64,000 nt of DNA from Bacteroidota bacterium (GCA_029557915.1 JAKQHS010000030.1:62001-126000), one strand, 5' to 3'. Counted from the stretch's first letter, positions 9,402-17,470 are shown. Notes: generated by a model from the sequence alone, not told the origin. A program made the numbers and translations.

Positions 9402-9671
9402 ATGGTGGTAATTTATGTGCTCGAAAGTGAAAAGGATGGCAGGTGGTATACCGGCATGGCCATTCACGCAACTTCCCGCTTACATGAACATAATAGTGGT
9501 AAAAATAGATTTACCAAAAGCCACCTTCCTTGGAAGATCATTTATCTTGAAAATTGTGCAGATTGGAAGGCAGTTAGAATCAGAGAAAAGTACTTGAAGA
9601 GTGCGGCAGGCAAACGATGGTTGGTAAAAATGCTTAATAGCAATGAAAACACGGGTTCCCTGCCCGACTGA
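9402..9671 (+). CDS. Small GIY-YIG nuclease, tRNA-associated
   Basis: About 89 residues. The GIY-YIG core is recognisable as VIYVLES (GIY position) and WYTGMA (YIG position), followed by the conserved arginine region ATSRLHEHNSGK and a lysine-rich helix REKYLKSAAGKRW. This is the single-domain UvrC/YhbQ-like type. I chose the ATG at 9402 because homologous proteins begin directly before the first beta strand; a TTG lies six bases upstream. The last residues (ENTGSLPD) are encoded by the displaced tRNA-Glu 3' end and the palindrome that interrupts it. A truncated second copy lies at 19632-19781. The role is unknown: it could be a homing-type endonuclease that targets tRNA-Glu. Confidence 0.85.
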   Translation: MVVIYVLESEKDGRWYTGMAIHATSRLHEHNSGKNRFTKSHLPWKIIYLENCADWKAVRIREKYLKSAAGKRWLVKMLNSNENTGSLPD

Positions 9672-9783
9672 CCGATAGAAGATTTAAAAGATAAACTTTG
9701 CTCAGTTGGTCAGGCGGGCCTGCCCGACTGACCGATAAATTTACTATGCTCAGTCGGTCAGGCGGGGAATCCCGTACGGGCTA
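9645..9783 (+). repeat. Displaced tRNA-Glu 3' end interrupted by two palindromic elements
   Basis: gaaaacacgggttc (9645-9658) and gaatcccgtacgggcta (9767-9783) match the T-arm and acceptor 3' half of tRNA-Glu. Between them, inside the T-loop, lie two copies of a palindrome with arms cccgactgaccga and tcggtcaggcggg (9659-9718 and 9719-9766; one arm of the first copy has tt for tc). There is no 5' half, so this is not a functional tRNA. Confidence 0.88.
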
Positions 9784-10016
9784 TACTCTTGGAGGATGTA
9801 CAACCAGACATTCGGTGGCCTTCTAAAAAAAGAGTGCTAGTCGTTACACTTGTTACGGTTGCTCCAGTTTGTTTCACCCTGTCCCCAAAAAAGTTCAATT
9901 GTAGGCGAAAAAACTTATATAAGAATTTTTAAATATGAAAACAGATCATGGGCTGATTGCTAGTAATTTTGTTAAAGACTAATATTGGTCAATTTTGTAA
10001 AGGAAAGCTATAAGCA

Positions 10017-10247
10017 ATGAAAATTCATTTTAGTGTTTTCCTCCTAACTGCCAGAGAGGGGTTAGTTGAAGGAAGGATCAAGGATGTAAACCATCAACTT
10101 TTATTTGACACGGGTACTAAAGAAGAAGCTGAAGCCGCCCTTAAAAAAGCGCATATTTTTGATCCAAAAGAAAAGTTATCTGGACCAAACTGGTTAATAA
10201 ATAGCGGTTTCCGGTTTGTTATCCTGGAAGTATTTGAGGCTTCTTAA
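10017..10247 (+). CDS. Small hypothetical protein
   Basis: 76 residues, not recognised. It starts at an ATG about ten bases after aaggaaag, a fair ribosome binding site, which supports it being real. The composition is mixed alpha/beta, with a helix-like EEAEAALKKA segment; there is no membrane segment or signal peptide. It is the first gene after the left island border and is followed by a clear terminator, so it is probably its own transcription unit. Function unknown. Confidence 0.55.
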   Translation: MKIHFSVFLLTAREGLVEGRIKDVNHQLLFDTGTKEEAEAALKKAHIFDPKEKLSGPNWLINSGFRFVILEVFEAS

Positions 10248-10282
10248 ATGGCTCTACTTCAAAAAATCGTAAAATTGTATTC

Positions 10283-10313
10283 AAAGCCCTGACACTTATT
10301 GTCGGGGTTTTTT
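10283..10313 (+). terminator. Rho-independent terminator
   Basis: The arms ccctgac and gtcgggg (one T-G pair), extended by an A/T flank, are followed by six T. It lies 35 bp after the 76-residue gene. Confidence 0.75.
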
Positions 10314-10359
10314 AGTAGGTCAATTTAACTTCAGAAAACAAAAAAAACAGGTTAAGAAA

Positions 10360-10671
10360 ATGAAAAAGTCTACAATTTATGACGATATACTCCAAGAGTT
10401 AAAGGAAAAGGGTTCTTTCCCAATCCACAATGGGTATGATCAAAGCACCTACCAAGCGTTGCAGAAATTACACGCCTGGGACCTGATAGAGCCAAGCCCT
10501 TTCAATACGAAATACACACTTACCAAGGAGGGGCATATACTCTTGGATTCCGGTAAATCCTTTGATGACCTGGTTCATCCCAGCTGGAAAACTAAAACTT
10601 GGAACGTATTTCAGAAAATTCTCGGTCCTGGATTAGTATTGGCTTTTCGGAAGCTTTTGGGTTTGATTTGA
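10360..10671 (+). CDS. Small protein with winged-helix-like features
   Basis: 103 residues. The N-terminal two thirds look like a small winged-helix: helical STIYDDILQELKEKG, then a second helix ending in LQKLHAWDLIE, then a wing-like YTLTKEGHILLDSG. The C-terminus (LGPGLVLAFRKLLGLI) is hydrophobic. There is no known family I can name. It lies between two other unknown genes of the island, all on the plus strand and convergent with the hsdR operon. The wing motif (aromatic-x-LT-x-E-G) recurs in the next gene, so the two may be related or may act together. Confidence 0.6.
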   Translation: MKKSTIYDDILQELKEKGSFPIHNGYDQSTYQALQKLHAWDLIEPSPFNTKYTLTKEGHILLDSGKSFDDLVHPSWKTKTWNVFQKILGPGLVLAFRKLLGLI

Positions 10672-10826
10672 GCATTGTACATTGTTTTTGCACTGAAATT
10701 GGACCTTGAGAATATAATTGTTAATTTTAATTAAAAAGGCATGGGTCTGAGAGATTTAGGATTTCATTTTGTCATCTAAGCTAAAAGGTCAGATCCGTGC
10801 AATTGGCGTTATAAGGATTAAAATAT

Positions 10827-11483
10827 ATGCAAGAAACATTTATTATATTAACTGTAGTAGTGATAATATTTTTATCATTGATTGTTGTTGCATTAATTTG
10901 GGATATAATTTTTAGACATATTCTAAATGGTCCTTCAATACTCAAAATGCTTCAAATTAATTCTTCAAATTCTACGAACGTTCCTAAGAAATCTAATACC
11001 GATATTGATGATCCAGAATATTTTGAATTAGATTCAAGGCATATTACAAATTTGAAGCACCTGGATACTATTTTATTAAACATCCTTTCTACTGGAAATT
11101 CTGCAAGATTGGTCGATATTTTTCCAACTAAATCAAAAGGCGTTACAGAAACAATTGAAATATTTTTCCCGGGGAGAGGACATGTGTTTCTAGAGGCATT
11201 GGATTATCTTGAGAAAAAAGGATTAATTTATAAGATAAGTAACAGTAACCTTCAAAACCATGATACTTACCATCTTACTTATGAAGGTTATTTAAAATGC
11301 TTCGGAAATAAACTTGAACAAGAGTATCGAAATTCAATAAATGAAAAAAACATGAATGTCTTAATGATAAAATCTAATCTCGATCGAAATAGAAAATCCA
11401 ATAAGCTTCAATATTTAGCGATTACAATAAGCATAATTGCTATTTTAGTAAGTTCATTTATTGCAGTTTTAAAAATGAAATGA
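10827..11483 (+). CDS. Membrane-anchored protein with an internal winged-helix-like region, unknown
   Basis: 218 residues with a transmembrane segment at each end (about 5-27 and 197-215) and a soluble middle. The middle contains helices and a wing-like YHLTYEGYLKCFG similar to the neighbouring 103-residue protein. The coding sequence is strikingly AT-rich compared with genes outside the island, a sign of transfer. Function unknown: the topology would suit a membrane-attached sensor or an effector of a defence unit, but this is inference. It ends about 110 bp before the convergent hsdR stop. Confidence 0.6.
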   Translation: MQETFIILTVVVIIFLSLIVVALIWDIIFRHILNGPSILKMLQINSSNSTNVPKKSNTDIDDPEYFELDSRHITNLKHLDTILLNILSTGNSARLVDIFPTKSKGVTETIEIFFPGRGHVFLEALDYLEKKGLIYKISNSNLQNHDTYHLTYEGYLKCFGNKLEQEYRNSINEKNMNVLMIKSNLDRNRKSNKLQYLAITISIIAILVSSFIAVLKMK

Positions 11484-11596
11484 TTCGCACTGAAACCCTA
11501 TTGGTCAATAGCTTGGTCCTGTCCACTTCAACTTCAACGCATCCTGCATAGCTAGCGCGAACGAATCCATTTGCCAGTTTAGCTCAGTACAAACTT

Positions 11597-14500
11597 CTAA
11601 TAGTTCCCATAAATACTCTGCCCACCCCCATAATACCTCTGCTTCAAATGTTGATAAACCAAATTCGTCTTCAGTTCCAGGTCGTCGATTTGATAGGTCG
11701 GGTAAGGCATTGAATTAAATAAAGTATTGCTTACTGTATTAAAGACCGCCGCCGCAGTCTCCAATTTATCCGACCATTGCTCCACCTTAAGTTTGTCTTT
11801 TTTCAACTCGGTTAACAGCTCAATCGCGATCTCCTTCACTTTTTTCTTATCGGAATCGGACAGACTGGGTTTGCGGAGGATATCGAATATGGCTTTTTGT
11901 TCATCCGTGAGGCCTTCCCGCCTGGTATCAGCTTCTTCTTCGGTCAATGAGTTGACAAATTCGATGAGTTTTTTGAAAGTCTCCTCGATGGTGACAGCGT
12001 CTTTACCCCGGTTGTATTCGTCAATGATTTCCTGGTAGCGGGTATAAAAGTCCACGCGTAATGGATTTTTATCCACCATGTCGCGAAGTTGTTGCTCAAC
12101 TTTTGTCTTGATTGCCTGGACAATGGAGTTTTTATTGCCGGATTTTTCAAAATGCTTGACTAAGATCTCCACATTTAACTTACTCAGGTCAATGATTTTT
12201 CCATTGTCTTTACCTGGTTCCGCTGCTACGGATGAAATGGAATCATCCACAATAGCCTGGATTTTTTTCATGATTTCGGTGACATCGGCGCTTTGAATAT
12301 TGTCTTCAATGGCCGAGTAGATCGCATTGATCGCATTTCTCCTGGGGGCAAATTGATTTAAAACTTTATCCGGTTGAAGGGCCTTAAACTTGTTGAATAC
12401 TTCCCGGGCCAGGAGCTGGAATTTGCTTTTGCTTTCGTCATTGGTATATACGGCATTGATCCCTTTTTCAATGGCGAGTATTTTATCCAGACCGGTTGAA
12501 TCGATCAGCTCTGCCAAATCGAATTTTAAATCCAGTTTCAGATAGGACTCCGTGGCTATTAATGCCTGATCCAGTTCATGGATGAGGTCTTCCAGAGGTC
12601 TGACTGGTGGCTCTGTAGGCTGGTTGCCTTCGGTATCCCCTTTGGCATCGCCGGCTCCATAGATAGCCAGGGCATCAAGAAGGGCGACATAGGTCTCAAT
12701 ATAGTCCACAATGAGCCCATTGTTTTTGCCCTCACTGATGCGATTTGCCCGGGCAATGGCCTGCATCAGGGTATGTGATTTGAGCGGCTTGTCTAAATAT
12801 AAGGTAGACAAGGTAGGCACATCAAACCCGGTAATCCACATGGCGCATACGATCACAAAACGGAAGGGGTCATTTTCATCCTTAAACCGGGTCTCCAGAT
12901 CCTGTGTATTCATTTTTTCACGGTGGGCCTCGATGTCGAGATCCCATGCCCGGAATTTCTGGATTTCATTCTGTTCCCCGCTGACTACAACACAGATCTC
13001 GGTTTCTTTGATCCATTTCAATTCTCGGCTTTTGTCCTGGTATTCCTGGTCACCATAGTTTGCTTTGGATATTTCCTTCTCCAATTGTTCCACATATAAT
13101 TTCCAGTGATGCAGGATCAGATCGTACATGCGCACCGCGGTCAGTTTATCCAGGGCAATAAACATGCCCTTGCCTTTATATCCCCGGTTGCAGAAATGCC
13201 ATACCACGTCTTTGGCTATGGCCTCCAACCTTTTCCTGGTGGTCAGGATGGGGTACTCTCTCGCAAAAAGTTGCTCTATCTTACTTCTTTGGTCGCTGTC
13301 TAAATCTTCAGTCTCCTGGTCCAGCACAGCCCTGATTTGTTCATTGATGGCCGGATTTTTTAAACCCAGGTATTCTCCCCGGTTTTCATAATACAGAGGT
13401 ACCGTGGCCCCGTCATCCACGCTCCTTTGAAAATCATATTTGGACACATAATCTCCAAATATCCGTTTCGTCAATTCATCATCTTTAAACAGCGGGGTCC
13501 CGGTAAATCCTATAAAAGAAGCATTGGGCAGGGCATTGCGCAAATTCATCGCCAGCGTTCCACCCTGGGTTCTATGCGCTTCATCGGAAATCACAATAAT
13601 ATTATCCCGGGGAGTGATGACGTCTTCAAAATTAAATTTATGAATGAGGGTAAATAAATAGCGGTGGTCCGAGCCCAGTAATTCCCTCAAATGCTGGCCG
13701 CTGCCAGCTTTCAGCGAATCCCTGGAACCTGCTTTAACCTGGGGTATCACACCTACTCCGCTGAAGGTGCCATAGATCTGATTATCTAATTCGTTGCGAT
13801 CCGTGACAATCAGGAAGGTATAACTGCCGGTAAACTTGCGGTGAATCTTCTGGCCAAAGAATACCATCGAATAGGATTTTCCGCTTCCCTGGGTATGCCA
13901 AAATACCCCCAATTTCTGCTTCTCTTCCAGGCTTATTTTGCCTTCGGCGTATAGAAGAATTTTTTGCTTAATGTTTTCAATGGCTTTATTTACCCCGATA
14001 AACTGATGGTTGCGGGCGATCAGTTTTACTACTTTGCCCAGGGAATGATCATACAGGATAAAGTTTTCAAAAAGATCCATAAACCGCTTCTTATTGCAGA
14101 TGCCCTTTATGATCCTGTCCAGGGCTACCACGCCTTCGTCCTCTTCCGAAATTCTTTTCCATTCATGAAAGTGCTGGTATTTACCCGTAATGCTGCCCAC
14201 CCTGCTTTCTATTCCATTACTTAAGACTACAAATGCATTGTAATAAAACAAGTTGGGAATGACGTCTTTATAGTCCGTAAAATTATCGTTGAAGGCATTT
14301 TCCAGCTTACGGTGGGCTGCCTTGAGTTCAATAAAAAGCAAAGGGATGCCATTGACAAAACCGATAATATCCGGTCTGCGTTCCCGGTTGCTTTTGCCCT
14401 GAACCCACAATTGCCGTACCGCTAAAAAATTATTGGTTTCCGGCTTGTCAAAATCAAATACCGCCAAGGTTTTGTTTTTGACTTGTTCACCCCGGTCATT

Positions 14501-14824
14501 GACAAAGTCAACCGGGATGCCTTCTCGCAGGGACTGGTATTTTTCATAATTGATTTCTGCTAAGGATCTGGTGACACTATCAGTGCTTAGTTTTTCATAA
14601 GCTTGTTGATAGGCCAGGTCCGGTAATCCGGGATTCAAGTCCCTGAGTCTATCAAAAAAGATGCGCTTCAGGATCACCTCTTTTTTATTCAACCGGCCCA
14701 GGGTACTGCCTTCTCCAAAGGTTTCCTTGTTGAATGCAATAGCTGTATCCCATCCCAATTGATTAAAAAATAAATCAATAGCGGTTTTTTCAATTAAATT
14801 ATCTTCTGAGTATTCCCAAGTCAT
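11597..14824 (-). CDS. hsdR: Type I restriction enzyme, R subunit
   Basis: 1075 residues, the normal size for HsdR. The nuclease domain has the PD-(D/E)xK signature RPDIIGF (D152) and FIELKA (E166-K168). The SF2 translocase has Walker A GSGKS (313-317), DEAH (414-417) and GFTGTP. The C-terminal third is helical, as expected for binding to the methylase. It cleaves unmodified DNA remotely after ATP-driven translocation, in complex with HsdM and HsdS. It starts only 6 bp after the SecB-like gene and so belongs to the toxin/antitoxin/chaperone operon rather than directly to hsdM-hsdS. All catalytic motifs look intact. Confidence 0.95.
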   Translation of the reverse strand: MTWEYSEDNLIEKTAIDLFFNQLGWDTAIAFNKETFGEGSTLGRLNKKEVILKRIFFDRLRDLNPGLPDLAYQQAYEKLSTDSVTRSLAEINYEKYQSLREGIPVDFVNDRGEQVKNKTLAVFDFDKPETNNFLAVRQLWVQGKSNRERRPDIIGFVNGIPLLFIELKAAHRKLENAFNDNFTDYKDVIPNLFYYNAFVVLSNGIESRVGSITGKYQHFHEWKRISEEDEGVVALDRIIKGICNKKRFMDLFENFILYDHSLGKVVKLIARNHQFIGVNKAIENIKQKILLYAEGKISLEEKQKLGVFWHTQGSGKSYSMVFFGQKIHRKFTGSYTFLIVTDRNELDNQIYGTFSGVGVIPQVKAGSRDSLKAGSGQHLRELLGSDHRYLFTLIHKFNFEDVITPRDNIIVISDEAHRTQGGTLAMNLRNALPNASFIGFTGTPLFKDDELTKRIFGDYVSKYDFQRSVDDGATVPLYYENRGEYLGLKNPAINEQIRAVLDQETEDLDSDQRSKIEQLFAREYPILTTRKRLEAIAKDVVWHFCNRGYKGKGMFIALDKLTAVRMYDLILHHWKLYVEQLEKEISKANYGDQEYQDKSRELKWIKETEICVVVSGEQNEIQKFRAWDLDIEAHREKMNTQDLETRFKDENDPFRFVIVCAMWITGFDVPTLSTLYLDKPLKSHTLMQAIARANRISEGKNNGLIVDYIETYVALLDALAIYGAGDAKGDTEGNQPTEPPVRPLEDLIHELDQALIATESYLKLDLKFDLAELIDSTGLDKILAIEKGINAVYTNDESKSKFQLLAREVFNKFKALQPDKVLNQFAPRRNAINAIYSAIEDNIQSADVTEIMKKIQAIVDDSISSVAAEPGKDNGKIIDLSKLNVEILVKHFEKSGNKNSIVQAIKTKVEQQLRDMVDKNPLRVDFYTRYQEIIDEYNRGKDAVTIEETFKKLIEFVNSLTEEEADTRREGLTDEQKAIFDILRKPSLSDSDKKKVKEIAIELLTELKKDKLKVEQWSDKLETAAAVFNTVSNTLFNSMPYPTYQIDDLELKTNLVYQHLKQRYYGGGQSIYGNY

Positions 14825-14830
14825 TCCTTT

Positions 14831-15283
14831 TTACTTATTCTGAAGCAACTTGTTTGGGTTGATAATGGGCAATACAAAATCTTGTAAAGCGGTGCCTTGA
14901 AGTCTGGTCAAAAGAATTCCTCTTGAAGTGGAATAGGTAACGGATGAAAGAGCATTGGCCAATCCCGCATCCAAATTCAGTCGTTTATTCTTTTCGGGTA
15001 TAGCAAGTTCCGCCAAATTTTCAATCCGATAAATGAAAATCAAATGAAAATTTCCGGTTGCTTCACTTTCATTTTCGCCTTTGCTATCCGTTTTTATTGT
15101 AAGCGTAAAATCAACCTTTGCCAATTTGTCAACAAGGTTAAATGCCAGCTTCAAAGAATTGTCTAATTGATGTCCTGACACCTTGCTATTGTCAAAGTTC
15201 TCTGGCGTATCCACCTGACCTTTTATCATCTTGAAATCTATCAGGGTGATTTTTTCCGGGTCAAATATATTTTTATCCGGCAT
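14831..15283 (-). CDS. SecB-like chaperone of a toxin-antitoxin-chaperone module
   Basis: 150 residues. The layout resembles SecB-like proteins: an N-terminal strand region with IDFKMIKGQV, a central FNLVDKLAKVDFTLTIK and FHLIFIYRIENL (beta strands), then helix LANALSSVTYSTSRGIL and the closing LPIINPNKLL, which parallels the 'L-x-P-x-N-x-x-x-L' end of SecB. In known TAC modules (HigBA1-Rv1957 of Mycobacterium tuberculosis, CmdTAC of E. coli) such a chaperone folds and protects the antitoxin. Here it follows an HTH gene and a HigB/RelE-like gene in the same order, overlaps the HTH gene by 11 bp, and precedes hsdR by 6 bp. The assignment is by pattern and context, without a profile search. Confidence 0.72.
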   Translation of the reverse strand: MPDKNIFDPEKITLIDFKMIKGQVDTPENFDNSKVSGHQLDNSLKLAFNLVDKLAKVDFTLTIKTDSKGENESEATGNFHLIFIYRIENLAELAIPEKNKRLNLDAGLANALSSVTYSTSRGILLTRLQGTALQDFVLPIINPNKLLQNK

Positions 15284-15686
15284 TGCTCAATGCTTTGTAG
15301 GGTTCAATTTCTTCGGCTAATTGCCATACCTTATCAGTGGTTTTCGCATCGATTTTTGTATAACTCACAAAAGTGTGCACCCTGCATATAAAACCACCTT
15401 CCACAAATTCTGTCTGTGCTTTTTTCTTAGGTACCTCCAACAAAGGCTCACCCAATTCAGCCGACAATTTTGCCAGTGAACGCAGCGTGAAATTGTGCTC
15501 ACCACTCAGCCATTTGGAAATTTCAGATGGATTTTTGTCAAGCTTTTCCGCTAATTCCTTTTTTGAGATATTCTTTTCATGCAATAACTGGTTGATGCGC
15601 ACTACCAGGTCGGCATACCAATCCACAAAGATTTCTACATCCTTAGGAATGCTTTTCAGCAATCTATCTACAACTTTACTTCTCAT
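15273..15686 (-). CDS. XRE/HigA-like HTH antitoxin with C-terminal extension
   Basis: 137 residues. A helix-turn-helix of the XRE/Cro type spans about 30-83 (INQLLHEKNISKKELAEKLD, then PSEISKWLSG). After it comes a tail of about 50 residues with aromatic and hydrophobic patches (GGFICRVHTFVSY, VWQLAEEIEPYKAL). In TAC systems such a tail is the chaperone-addiction (ChAD) segment that makes the antitoxin depend on its SecB-like partner; that role is inferred here. It starts 4 bp after the toxin-like gene and overlaps the chaperone gene. It is probably the repressor that binds the two inverted repeats at 16223-16269. Confidence 0.82.
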   Translation of the reverse strand: MRSKVVDRLLKSIPKDVEIFVDWYADLVVRINQLLHEKNISKKELAEKLDKNPSEISKWLSGEHNFTLRSLAKLSAELGEPLLEVPKKKAQTEFVEGGFICRVHTFVSYTKIDAKTTDKVWQLAEEIEPYKALSNAG

Positions 15687-15690
15687 TGTC

Positions 15691-16227
15691 TTAAAATATT
15701 ATATCTGTTGTTCCGTCAAAGTTTTGCAAATGCCTTTCGTCATCCGAGATTTCAATCATTTTAGTTCGCAATGCCTCTTCAATTTTTTTGACGAAAGTTT
15801 GGGCTTCGTAAAACTTCATACTTAAATCTTTGCTTTTTTGTGTTGCTTGAGATTCCTTAATCCCACCATTAAAAAGAATAACAATGTTTTCGGTTACCCG
15901 ATAACAAAATAACCTCAGTGGGAAATTGATGCCTAAGTCTTTTATTTCTTCTACCCATTGTTTTGGTTTTGGTGGCAATTCTTGTGCCTTATTTACAATT
16001 CTGTCAAAAAAATCATCGGTTGCTCCGTATCTATTACCGATGCTTTCAGTTATCAATCGAAACAATTGCATTGCCCTTTCTTCAAGTGGATGCGTAGGCA
16101 TGGCATAGGTATCAAAAAACCTGTCCGTTTCGGATGATGTATCATCATTAACTGTAACCCACCTGACGGTGTAGAATGTGCATATGCGTCCTTCATCATC
16201 CCATATTTCCAGGCTAAATCTATTCAC
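15691..16227 (-). CDS. HigB/RelE-superfamily-like toxin candidate
   Basis: 178 residues, longer than a classical HigB. The segment NFPLRLFCYRVTENIVILFN (about 101-120) followed by GGIKESQAT resembles the RelE/HigB core strand pattern in which a conserved arginine and an 'R-x-F-x-x-x' strand precede a 'x-x-L-x-x-x-F-x-K-K' segment. These enzymes usually cut mRNA on the ribosome. The start is GTG at 16227 within the first operator-like repeat, with no clear ribosome binding site. It heads the toxin, antitoxin, chaperone, hsdR transcription unit. The N-terminal 60 residues are not typical of HigB and may be a separate element. The toxin call rests on fold pattern and gene order. Confidence 0.6.
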   Translation of the reverse strand: MNRFSLEIWDDEGRICTFYTVRWVTVNDDTSSETDRFFDTYAMPTHPLEERAMQLFRLITESIGNRYGATDDFFDRIVNKAQELPPKPKQWVEEIKDLGINFPLRLFCYRVTENIVILFNGGIKESQATQKSKDLSMKFYEAQTFVKKIEEALRTKMIEISDDERHLQNFDGTTDIIF

Positions 16228-16238
16228 TTATAACTGAA
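16223..16238. promoter_or_regulatory. Operator-like inverted repeat 1, over the toxin start codon
   Basis: ttcactt-at-aactgaa: 7-bp arms with one mismatch. It overlaps the GTG start of the toxin-like gene. Same arm sequence as the repeat at 16254-16269; the centres are 31 bp apart, close to three helical turns. Confidence 0.62.
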
Positions 16239-16253
16239 TTTTATACATTTTGT

Positions 16254-16269
16254 TTCACTTAAAAGTGAA
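16254..16269. promoter_or_regulatory. Operator-like inverted repeat 2, upstream of the toxin
   Basis: ttcactt-aa-aagtgaa: perfect 7-bp arms around a 2-bp centre. It lies in the 94-bp AT-rich gap between hsdS and the toxin gene, where the cassette promoter must lie. Probable binding site of the HTH antitoxin. Confidence 0.66.
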
Positions 16270-16321
16270 TTTGTATCATATTTACATTTAACTAATGTAT
16301 ATTTTATTGATAATAAATATT

Positions 16322-17470
16322 TCAAACCTCGATCTCCCCATTCATTAACCGGGGTAATAATATGTCTCTTGCTTCCATGAGTTTGGCGTTTTGCATAGTA
16401 AGGTTTAAAATTAAGTTATAGATCACCTTAGCTTCATTTTCAAATTCTAGTTGAATTTTTTCACTTGGAGTTTTAAATTTCACTTTCATTAACTCAAGTT
16501 TGGTTACTGCATTAAAAATTGCACCATTTCCAATTACATCTTCAGTAAAAAAAAATTCTTTCAACTGGTGATAAAAAAAGTTTTGAAATCCTTTTTTATT
16601 TCGGAAAGCACACAAGCCCCGACCTATACAAATTTTATCAGTTGTAAAATTTATTCTTCCAACAGGTGCCCTTACTGAAAAAAGTATATCGCCTGCTTCG
16701 GCAATTTTAATTGGAGAATTGCAATAAATTTTATGCTCGACAAAGTAGTTAGTAAAATTTGTAACACCTTGATGAAATGGTATATCATTTTTTTCATCTG
16801 TAAAAGTATCAGAAATTGGACTTTGTCCCATTACAACATTTGCCAAATCTTCAATTGTTAACTCCTCCATCTTCTCATTCCTCACAATTCCCTTATACCT
16901 CAAAAACGCCTTCTCCTCCAACAATTTTATCCGCTTCAAATTATTCTCTATCAGATCATCATAAGCCGATAGAATGGAGGCGATGCGGCGTTGGGTGGGG
17001 AGAGGGGGGTATTTAATTTCTATTTCCTTTAAACTCTTTATTGGTAATTGAGGTTGTGCTGAACCAGAAGAACAATTTATAAAGTAATTTTTGCAAGCAG
17101 GGTTGGTGAAAAAATAATATAAATATTGTGGGGATAACATTTTTTCATCACATCTGATAATTAGCATTTGAGCATTAATAAGGCCTTCACCATACTTTTC
17201 TTTAAAAAGAAAACTATCTCCAACACCATTTCCTCTTGTAGTTAAAATAATATCATTTGGCACTATTCTTCCCTTTGTAATTGTTTCATATTTTTCTTGG
17301 GAAATATAATTCACTGCACTAATATCGAAAATACCACTTGATATACTATTGGCATTAAGAAACATTATCCCTTCTGATTGAAATTCATTTCTTTTCGGAT
17401 ATTTCGAAGACCTATCACCATCTATAAATTTCAATGGTGCATCCTTCATTTTTTCTATTCGATAACTCAT
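16322..17470 (-). CDS. hsdS: Type I restriction-modification specificity subunit
   Basis: 382 residues with the two-half HsdS layout. Target recognition domain 1 covers about 1-155. Conserved region 1 follows (PLPTQRRIASILSAYDDLIE plus the coiled-coil NNLKRIKLLEEKA). Target recognition domain 2 covers about 205-345, and conserved region 2 ends in RDILLPRLMNGEIEV. HsdS sets the DNA sequence recognised by the methylase and nuclease. The recognition domains are AT-rich, as is common for these exchangeable parts. The start codon overlaps the end of hsdM by 4 bp, so the two are translationally coupled. The gene seems intact. Confidence 0.93.
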   Translation of the reverse strand: MSYRIEKMKDAPLKFIDGDRSSKYPKRNEFQSEGIMFLNANSISSGIFDISAVNYISQEKYETITKGRIVPNDIILTTRGNGVGDSFLFKEKYGEGLINAQMLIIRCDEKMLSPQYLYYFFTNPACKNYFINCSSGSAQPQLPIKSLKEIEIKYPPLPTQRRIASILSAYDDLIENNLKRIKLLEEKAFLRYKGIVRNEKMEELTIEDLANVVMGQSPISDTFTDEKNDIPFHQGVTNFTNYFVEHKIYCNSPIKIAEAGDILFSVRAPVGRINFTTDKICIGRGLCAFRNKKGFQNFFYHQLKEFFFTEDVIGNGAIFNAVTKLELMKVKFKTPSEKIQLEFENEAKVIYNLILNLTMQNAKLMEARDILLPRLMNGEIEV

